Positions 58,301 through 64,000 of a stretch of 64,000 nucleotides of DNA are shown here, piece after piece. Positions within the stretch are counted from its first letter, which is position 1, and each line of letters opens with the position of its first letter. The stretch spans positions 222,811 to 286,810 of the forward strand of contig NBAY01000060.1 in the NCBI GenBank assembly GCA_002794775.1. Direction: 5' to 3'. The position numbers and the translations under genes are program-made. The notes beneath the pieces were generated by a model, which saw only the letters and a program-made list of their open reading frames with translations, was not told where the DNA came from and searched no databases. Origin of the DNA: Porodaedalea pini. Its lineage: Eukaryota > Basidiomycota > Agaricomycetes > Hymenochaetales > Hymenochaetaceae.

Positions 58301-58396
58301 GTCTTCCTTGACGGGCGAAACATCAGTACAGACTCACCGACAAAGAAACTCGCAGACAAATGGTACGGCCCCTTTGACGTCGTCGACAAGATATGA
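55328..58396 (+). CDS. Pol polyprotein of element B: protease, RT, RNase H, integrase
   Basis: The open frame begins upstream of 55328, before the gag stop and in the -1 frame relative to gag, so a gag-pol frameshift is likely. In order: protease (ALVDSGCTGSCID), reverse transcriptase (LRPIQDYRKLND, ITKLDLCWGYYNIRI, FFGLCNVPATFQAF, catalytic YLDD), RNase H (IEADSSNFVLGGVLLQ, YDKEMLAIV), integrase zinc finger (HDSVLAGHPGASKT...CDRCQ), DDE core (TVDLIGELPD, HDRGTQFDASMMKELY, YHPQTDGQTECVNQE) and the GPY/F-type WYGPFDVV. A TGA at 58394-58396 ends the frame just before the chromodomain region. Catalytic residues appear intact. Confidence 0.93.
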   Translation: MKESEEYEQLFMRGTGGRQLDLLLNVEHSVEGEVREVDAHALVDSGCTGSCIDVRFVEQYGLETKRYIRPLAVLNADGTHNEAGLIEEYVDIELTIGHHKERIVLAVTSLASSNIFLGYDWLRRHNPEVDWKTGTLDFTRCPSECAIERKQVEDLVKVKEEVEQMRRVSEMRMDKASWPAYLNNYADVFSEKGFEKLPEHRPWDHVIDLKPDFKPSDCKIYPLTPTEQQSLKDFLDENLKSGRIRRSISPMASPFFFIKKADKSLRPIQDYRKLNDGTIKNKYPLPLIDELVDKVKKAKYITKLDLCWGYYNIRIRKGDEWKAVFRMNMGLFEPTVMFFGLCNVPATFQAFVNHIFKDLIYANLIIVYLDDILILSETFEEHIDTSRRVLQILRENGLYLKPEKCEFDAKVVKYLGHIIGNGEIRADPAKTEAIANWPVPRNLKELQQFLGMGNWLRRFIKDYSKVVRPLTSLTGKKDWVWETEQQEAFEELRRRLCSPPVLAIANDEGPFRIEADSSNFVLGGVLLQKQEGKWRVIAYRSEALEPAEQNYEIYDKEMLAIVSALKEWRQYLLGARHKIEIWSDHANLTYFRSAQKLSYRQARWRTELEEFDFHLEHKSGKTMGKADLLSRMAGYDQGKDDNNGVVFIKDKWLNRGVVRTSRDEVVERVGEAQRAQDDSERPTGLVEVDELWRMKGKVYVPSTIKEAVLRECHDSVLAGHPGASKTVELVRRDFWWASMFSDVRAYVQGCDRCQRTKALRTSRSRPLHPNAVPEGPWEIVTVDLIGELPDSKGHNAICVFVDRFSKQMHAIPTMTRLSAEGMAQLYRDHVFRLHGLPKKIIHDRGTQFDASMMKELYKLLHIEGNPSTAYHPQTDGQTECVNQELEQYLRLFVNHRQSDWKDWLPLAEFAYNNRKHSATKMSPFYANTGRHPLSFDTTRTSSANMSAEEFAKHIKETHRVAKDNLVQAAEDMKRYHDRTAGASVEYKAGDKVFLDGRNISTDSPTKKLADKWYGPFDVVDKI

Positions 58397-58822
58397 GTGA
58401 GCGCATACAAGCTCAAACTCCCAAAGCGATGGAAAAAGGTCCACCCTGTCTTCAACGAAGCCCTATTGAAACCCGCCGTCGAACCGTCCTTTGAAAGCCA
58501 GAAGCAACCGCCGCCGCCGCCGCCAGACATCGTTGACAACGAGGAGGAGTACGAACTCGAGGAAGTCTTAGACTCACGTCTGCACCGAGGGAAACTACAG
58601 TACCTTGTCAAGTGGGTCGGCTACAATGAACCTACTTGGCAACCTGAGACGGACTTTGGCGAGAACGCGAAAGAGGCGATCGCTGAGTTCTACCTCAAAC
58701 ATCCCGGTGCACCTCGGAAACTCAACATCCCTCGTCAACGACTCCGTCCGCTCTTCGTCGACACCGAGCCTGACGACCGCGATCATGGTTGGTCGGGACG
58801 CCCAACCTTGAAGGGGGGGTAA
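58397..58822 (+). CDS. C-terminal chromodomain tail of element B pol
   Basis: Same frame as pol, separated only by the TGA at 58394. It encodes SAYKLKLPKRWKKVHPVFNE, a short proline run (CCG repeats at 58507-58526), and a chromodomain (EEYELEEVLDSRLHRGKLQYLVKWVGYNEPTWQPETDF) of the kind chromoviruses use to target heterochromatin. In element A the matching place reads DKVGASAYK without a stop. Cut off from pol unless the stop is read through. Confidence 0.85.
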   Translation: MSAYKLKLPKRWKKVHPVFNEALLKPAVEPSFESQKQPPPPPPDIVDNEEEYELEEVLDSRLHRGKLQYLVKWVGYNEPTWQPETDFGENAKEAIAEFYLKHPGAPRKLNIPRQRLRPLFVDTEPDDRDHGWSGRPTLKGG

Positions 58823-59236
58823 TGTTAGAACCTGAACTTTCACCTTTTCCTTTATTTTCCCTTTTACCATTTCCTTTATTATATTCGTCCTTTTCATTAT
58901 ATTTACCCATCTTACACAATCATTCCCACACTGTCTTCAGTCGTTCCATTCCCACTCGTTATGTAATGTTAGGTAATATAGTCTCACAGTCGTCGCTATA
59001 TAAGGTCTCAGGAATTGCATGAACTCCTTGTTCTGCTTTTCCTCTTACCTCCGCGACGACCTAGGTGAGACTCGTCCCCCTTGTATTAGTTTAGACTTGT
59101 ATTAATCCTCTTACCTCCGCGATGACCTAGCCTGAGTAAAGCGTGTCCCGAGTCTACACTCGAGTATAGCACGTCCCAGATGACAGTCAGCTGAGGCCTG
59201 CCCAGTCCGAGCCGTCTCCCGGACTCCCGCCTAACA
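58823..59236 (+). repeat. 3' LTR of element B
   Basis: 414 bp partner of 52989-53401, one base longer. It is preceded by a polypurine tract (GAAGGGGGGGTAA, about 58811-58822). Confidence 0.92.
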
Positions 59237-59903
59237 CTTCGTACTTTGTCAGGACCGGCGTTGACCTTAGCACTCCACGGACCACCTCGATGTTCATCGT
59301 GCACTTTAGGCGATCGCAGATGACACCATCATCTGTTAGCTCTGCTGCCTTGATGATTACGTCGAGGTCTTGGAAGAACTCGTCAGCAGAGAGGTCCTTC
59401 TGGATCTTTTCTCGGAACTTCTTCAACGCCTTCTCCTTTCTGTTCGGGTTGTCGAAGGAAGCATCCAGTTGTTCCTGGAACCTTGCCCAGCTATCTGTGA
59501 AGCTCACAACGCCACTCATCGTGAACTCCTGGACGTAGTTTTGCGCCCACATCGATGTGTTGCCACCCTTAAGGTAAGAGAGGGCGACATAGATCTTACT
59601 CAACGACGAGGGGTACCTCATGGGGTTCGCCGAGATGAAGAGTAGGACTTCACGCTTGAAGTCGAGGTAATTGTCACCACCAGTGAATTTTTGTGGCCAG
59701 GTGACGTCAATGTTGGGGGGTGGAGCATTCCCGGTTTGCGCAGTGGGGGCATTTGCCGCTTGCTGAGTAAAGGCCGCAGCGATTAACGCTGCAAACTCCC
59801 ATTGTTGTTGTGGAGTGAACCCTGTAGACGTCGACATTGTCAGTGCTGGCGCGCAGAATGGGTGTTCAGGAGGTGTTGGTGGTGATGAGTCTCTATGGGG
59901 CAT
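59237..59903 (-). pseudogene. Gag of element A, cut at TKYE
   Basis: The minus-strand frame from 59903 encodes a Gypsy gag: a disordered start, NIDVTWPQKFTGGDNYLDFKREVLLF, KIYVALSYLKGGN, TFTDSW-type and NPNRKEKALKKFR segments, ending at TKYE where element B is inserted. On the far side of B (52988 downwards) the frame resumes directly at KLFMRGTGGRQLDLLL, the start of the protease. The zinc-knuckle end of gag and the gag-pol junction (about 630 bp compared with B) were therefore already deleted before B arrived, joining gag to protease in frame. Confidence 0.8.
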
Positions 59904-60550
59904 ATGATAACCTCCTGGTTCGCTTGGGAGGACGACCGACGATGTCGAAACAGTAGGTGATGATGGCGCATGGGGGTTTCGAGGTGCCCACCGAACTCGT
60001 TGAGCTTGTTCGTTAGTCGAGTACCAAGCGTGTCTGATGTCGCTCCACCAGATGTTGTGGGTGATGTGCTCACTGTCAGTTGCGATGTATGAAGCGCGGT
60101 CTGGGTCAAACTGCGACGATGAAGGTAGGGCCCGCTGTTGTTCTTCTGTGAGATCTATCTTGACTAGACCGGAGGGGGAACAGGGATGGGCTGTGAGTTT
60201 GATCCAGGGTTACACCAACGTTGAATGGGTTCATCGGTGAAGTTGATGATGAGGCGGTAGGAGCCGAGCAAGATCACAAATGAGATTGTCGTCAAGGCTT
60301 GTACTCGTCTGGTTGCCCACGTCCACGTCAGGTGCGTGCTCCACCAGAGGCTAATTCGGAGAGCCAGGGTCGGTTGGTGTGTTTATGTAATACACAAACA
60401 TCCGAAAACGTCCAGGCAGGGTTGAGGGTTTGTTGTTCAGGGGGTTTACACGTCAGGTCCTTCGAGGGGAGCGCTCCTCTAGACCGAGTGAAGGCGAGTC
60501 GACAGCGACGACGTATGCTGGGGATGAGCCTGGGTGGGGTTCTGCTTTTA

Positions 60551-60952
60551 TGTTAGGCAGAAGTCCGGGAGATGACTCGGACTAGGCAGGCCTCAGCTGA
60601 CTGTTGTCTGGGACGTGCTATACTCGAGCATAGACTCGGGACACGCTCACTCAGGCTAAGTTGTCGTGGAGGTAAGAGGATTAATACAAGTCTAAACTAA
60701 TACAAGGGAAACGAGTCTCACCTAAGTCGTCGTGGAGGTAAGAGGAAAAGCAGAACAAGGAGTTCATGCGATCCCTGAGACCTTATATAGCGGTGACCGT
60801 GAGACTATATTATCTAAGGTTACATAAACGAACGGAATGGAACAAATGAAGGTCATGTTGAGGGGGTGTGGGAAACAATTAGAAGGATGATTAAATGAAA
60901 AGAAATGGTAAAAGGGGAAATAAAAGAAAAGGTGAAAGTTCGAGTCCTAACA
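60551..60952 (-). repeat. LTR of element A (5' LTR in element orientation)
   Basis: 402 bp partner of 49139-49540. It contains a TATA-type tatataag on the minus strand (around 60783-60790). Confidence 0.9.
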
Positions 60953-61442
60953 ACTAGTACTTTAGACACCCTTACACACTGTGCCGAAGGCGGACTTGAA
61001 GCACCGATTCATGCGAAGCGAGTGAGGTGTCGTGTTACATTTAATTTTGTGAAGATCAACACTAACTATAATGACAGACAGATGGGCTATTCCAATATCA
61101 ATATGAATGTCCACACTTATAAGTTAGTAGAGGGCTGTTTTGGGACTGCATGTGAATTCGAAATTATGACACGACGCAGTTCTTGAAACACTACCATGAT
61201 GAATTCTCTGCTTCCGACGACGTCCTGGAGACTGTCTTGTTTCTCTTACTGCTCTCTGCATATACAGTCAAACACGCGTCCTTTGGACACCAACTTGGAT
61301 TCCTTCCACAAAATGTCTACGCAATATTTTTTCACTAAAATTTTACATGAATGTTGAGATCTGTATCAAAAGTATCTACTGGAATTTTTTTTGAGCCCTG
61401 AAGTGTGTAAGTGAAATTGATTTGAAGGCGAGAAAAAAACAG

Positions 61443-63436
61443 GCTGTATGACACGGAAACCACTCCTTTGAACACCTGTGAGACTACACTGTTTGTAAGC
61501 TCAGATCAGCAACATAACATTTTATGTCATCCCATTGCCTTACTTGTTCATCACATTTCAGGACCTCCTAGCACTTTCTGCCATCCATAAATTATACATC
61601 ACATCCTTTTGCCACAAAAAAACATCCAATAGATAACCAAGATAGTGTTTCATCATTTACTGAGATTTATTAAAGAAATATTAGACAAGAAATAATAGAA
61701 ACAAATTTGCACAACACAGTTTGTGCAAATCCCACTCTGTTTTTCATGGTTATTGATTTATTTTAATTTAACCACTCAACATATTTCTATAAAACTTGGA
61801 AAATACATAGTCCTACTACAAATACACCTGCCATAAGTTTTATAAAGTCAGAAATTGTGTGTTGCGGGAGAAAATGCGAAGTGTTCAAAGTGACAGTCCT
61901 GTTTAAAGGACACGTCTTTGACTGTAGCTCCCACGATTACAAATTCATCAGACAGATCTCAACTTACTTTACCCTCGCTCACTCAACCTCAATGTCAAAA
62001 AATGTGCTGGTAGAATGCTTTGAAGGAAGGAATTTCTCTATCTCCGTGGGACCATGTCGACATCTATTGCTTTTTTCGCAGTGGTTCCCTCTATGAACAC
62101 TTATGTGGGGGTTTCCATGAAGAGCAACCTCGTGTCACTTTTTGCAGGGTTATTCGCCCATTGTCTAACTTCAAGAATTGCACACAATTTTGTTACTAGG
62201 CTGCAATTCAGCGACTCTCACCTTATTGCCACGAGAATGCCCTTGTCTACGGTATGCAGCCTCCCATGGCAATTTCACGTAGTCGTTCTGGATCTGCAAC
62301 CGTGTCTTTGCATTAACCACAATCCTCTCTATAAGGTATCACTTTCCTGCTCTTCTCTATTATTGACACTTACATCTGACATGAGCTCCATCTCGACACG
62401 AGGACGGGCGGTCTGCCTTTCATGCGGCGGGATTGGTGAGCATACAGCTGACGCAGCAAACTCTCATATAAACTGTTTACGAACACGGGAAGCTAATTTG
62501 TTATGTTTTTCTGAGCACTTCTCACTCTCCTGGCACTTGCTGGCACTACTTCCTTAGTTTCAGCCACGCCAAGCGTCTCAGCTCACCAAACTGTCGACAC
62601 ATCTGTGCACTGCGGGCAGTTTGATAGTGCCACAGAAGGTTCCTATACGCTCTTCCTCGACCAGTTCAGCTCAGGAGGTGCGACGAACAGGTCGCAGTGT
62701 GCACAGGTCACCTCGCTGAGTAGATTGACGGTCAGCTGGATGATGAACTGGACGTGGACCGGTGGAAATGGCCTGAAAAGCTTCTCAAACATCAATCTTG
62801 ACACAAATATCGGGTGACACTTGAGTGAGATTGAGAGCATTCCTGTGCATGTTTCTATTCTCTGAGAGGCGTGTACTGACAAGATGATACTCGTCGGTCA
62901 GTCGACATGGGAATGGTCATAAGACTTCACGAGTACTTCAGTCGCCGATGTAGCTTATGATCTTTTCACCTTGATGTCTTCTTCTGGGGATAATATCAAT
63001 GAGATCATGGTGTGGCTTGCAAACATCAATGCTGGGCCAATTAGTGGAGTGTTCGACGCACAAGGGCAAGCGGTGCCGGCTGTCGAAAACATCGACCTTG
63101 AGGGGCATACTTGGCGAGCACGAATGTCTATCCTCAAAAGGCCTTACCATAGACCTGTTCTAAGATCGAACAGCGTGAACAATGTCTTCTCCTTCCTACC
63201 AACAAGCGGTATGATCCAGAGTTTCAGCGCTGACATCAACTCCTTCTTAAAGGTATTCGCAACTCGTAATCATTGAAATACTGCGTCTCAATTGAAGAGT
63301 TGGTATAATGCATCGCTAGTTCCTCACGGCAAATGAAGGACTTCCGAGCTCTCAGTTCTTGAAGACGGCCCAGGGCGGTACAGAGGCGACATCCGAGACT
63401 GGAACCTTGAGTGTGTGAGCCTTAATTTGACTGATC
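61443..63436. repeat. Right arm of the 1,994 bp inverted repeat
   Basis: Inverse copy of 45420-47413. Outside it, at 63437, unrelated repetitive-looking DNA begins abruptly. Confidence 0.92.
62503..63418 (+). pseudogene. GH12 endoglucanase/xyloglucanase pseudogene, right copy
   Basis: The plus strand reads MFF, a TGA (62512-62514), then ALLTLLALAG... (signal peptide), SVHCGQFDSATEGSYTLFLDQF, WTWTGGNG, an intron region from about 62813, a segment with TAA (62920-62922), VADVAYDLFT, NEIMVWLANINAGPIS, NIDLEGHTW, a decayed gc-type donor with a frameshift after it, FSFLPTSG, an intron and FLTANEGLPSSQFLKTAQGGTEATSETGTLSV with a stop at 63418. Both catalytic Glu positions of GH12 (in EIMVW and GGTEAT) survive. 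The secreted enzyme would have attacked beta-glucan, but the stops make it a relic. Confidence 0.87.
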
Positions 63437-64000
63437 CACTTCAGGTACCCCTTTTACCCAGACCTCTTAGGTGTAACTTAGCCCAATTGAGTTACACCTA
63501 AAGGTGCCTGTCCTGATATGTATATATATAGTCTGGGATGTCCCAGGGCAGGGGATGTTCCTGTAAGTTAATACCTATTAGCACAGTTACCATAGGGCTG
63601 TCCCTCTGTTGTCACTGGGTGCCAGGGGACTTTTCACTGGGATTTCCCCAGGTAATTTCAACCTAGTTTTATATTAAAAAATTGATATTTTAGGGCTTAA
63701 ATTAGCAATCCCATGTTAGTTTTGAACAGTTGTGATGCATTTAATGCTTGGCCTTGTGCATGGCCACTTTATACATACTAGGCAGCTGCTACTCTTTGAA
63801 TATTATCATAGATTCAGCTTCACTGGATATTTGTATGACAACAGATATGATATGGCTACACATCTCTAGCTTTGAATATAAGGAAAGTCCTCTTTTAATC
63901 TCTATATAGCATGACCACAAGTAGAACTTTGAGAAATGATGACCTCAGTGATAACAACAGAGATTGAGCCTCTGTAATTTATAGAATACACCCATATTCT
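63437..64000. other. Unclassified repetitive-looking DNA to the window edge
   Basis: No coding region. A hairpin, TAGGTGTAACT (63468-63478) and its inverse (63490-63500), lies near the start, followed by a tatatatata run and AT-rich sequence. The abrupt junction with the arm suggests the edge of another inserted element. Confidence 0.4.

Larger units (their letters stand above)
52989..59236 (+). mobile_element. Gypsy chromodomain retrotransposon B, nested in element A
   Basis: 6,248 bp with LTRs at 52989-53401 and 58823-59236 (TGTTAGA...CCTAACA) and the 5 bp direct repeat CTTCG on both sides (52984-52988 and 59237-59241). The LTRs differ at about seven positions, fewer than those of A, consistent with a later insertion. 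It belongs to the same family as A but is in the opposite orientation. Coding capacity is nearly complete apart from two stops. Confidence 0.95.
49139..60952 (-). mobile_element. Gypsy chromodomain retrotransposon A, interrupted by element B
   Basis: 402 bp LTRs at 49139-49540 and 60551-60952 begin TGTTAGG and end CCTAACA. They are flanked by the 5 bp direct repeat ACTAG (49134-49138 and 60953-60957). The two LTRs differ at about 12 positions by eye, all transitions. The coding strand is minus: gag near 59903-59237, protease to chromodomain from 52988 to 49541. Excluding element B the element is about 5.6 kb. Many in-frame stops make it inactive. Confidence 0.93.
47414..61442. other. Spacer between the inverted arms: coiled-coil unit with nested retroelements
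   Basis: Without the 11.8 kb retroelement insertion and one ACTAG copy the spacer is about 2.2 kb. It consists of family unit 5 (47414-49138 joined to 60958-61260) plus 180 bases (61261-61442) that resemble, in diverged form, DNA inside the arms (near 46830-46950). Confidence 0.75.

Noticed and set aside
1..64000. tRNA or rRNA genes and CRISPR arrays
   Set aside because: No cloverleaf with GTTCGA-type T-loop and paired arms, no rRNA segments and no regularly spaced short repeats were found by eye.

Overview
The window looks like nuclear DNA of a filamentous basidiomycete (Agaricomycetes). Genes on both strands are cut by many 43-100 nt GT-AG introns, exons join cleanly in frame, and the gene content fits: a large Zn2Cys6 regulator, GT15 mannosyltransferase, PHO84-type transporter, DsbA/FrnE-like oxidoreductase, MYND protein, GPI-anchored secreted protein, GH12 relics and chromodomain Gypsy retroelements. 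No rRNA, tRNA, CRISPR or bacterial operon signal was seen. The species cannot be named from the sequence.

Layout. 1-774: the 5' part of an unrecognised Cys-rich ORF that runs off the edge (-). 1593-2469: MYND-finger protein (-). 5148-5931: small membrane protein (-). 7351-8966: four-exon gene with a C-terminal EDC1/PNRC-like motif (+), followed by a GT15 mannosyltransferase (9647-11237, +) and then by a decayed inverted copy of the four-exon gene (about 11920-13515, -). 16741-21183: ten-exon Zn2Cys6 transcription factor (+). 22204-27853: a small coiled-coil gene (-) split by a 5,047 bp terminal-inverted-repeat element (22687-27733). That element carries decayed, intron-containing genomic fragments of eIF4G and prolyl-tRNA synthetase plus an internal fold-back repeat. 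29836-31914: phosphate transporter (+). 33079-48363: four further members of the same coiled-coil family, with a DsbA-like gene (36655-37905, -), a 5'-truncated NUDIX gene (41398-42171, +), an 849 bp near-perfect fold-back element (43169-44017) and a GPI-type secreted protein (44447-45136, +) between them.

45420-63436: two 1,994 bp inverted arms, each carrying the same GH12 pseudogene. Between them lies one coiled-coil family unit, which was interrupted by Gypsy element A (49139-60952, - orientation, target duplication ACTAG). Element A was in turn interrupted by Gypsy element B (52989-59236, + orientation, target duplication CTTCG). Removing both leaves about 2.2 kb between the arms.

The single-copy genes look like ordinary housekeeping, secretion and regulation functions with no evident shared pathway. 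The right half is an accessory, repeat-built region. The most unusual items are the gene-capturing TIR element sitting exactly in frame inside a coiled-coil gene, the coiled-coil family itself (five copies within about 26 kb), the indel-free inverted GH12-pseudogene arms, and the fold-back element. Exon borders were placed by eye from splice consensus and frame continuity; family assignments rest on remembered motifs, not on database searches.
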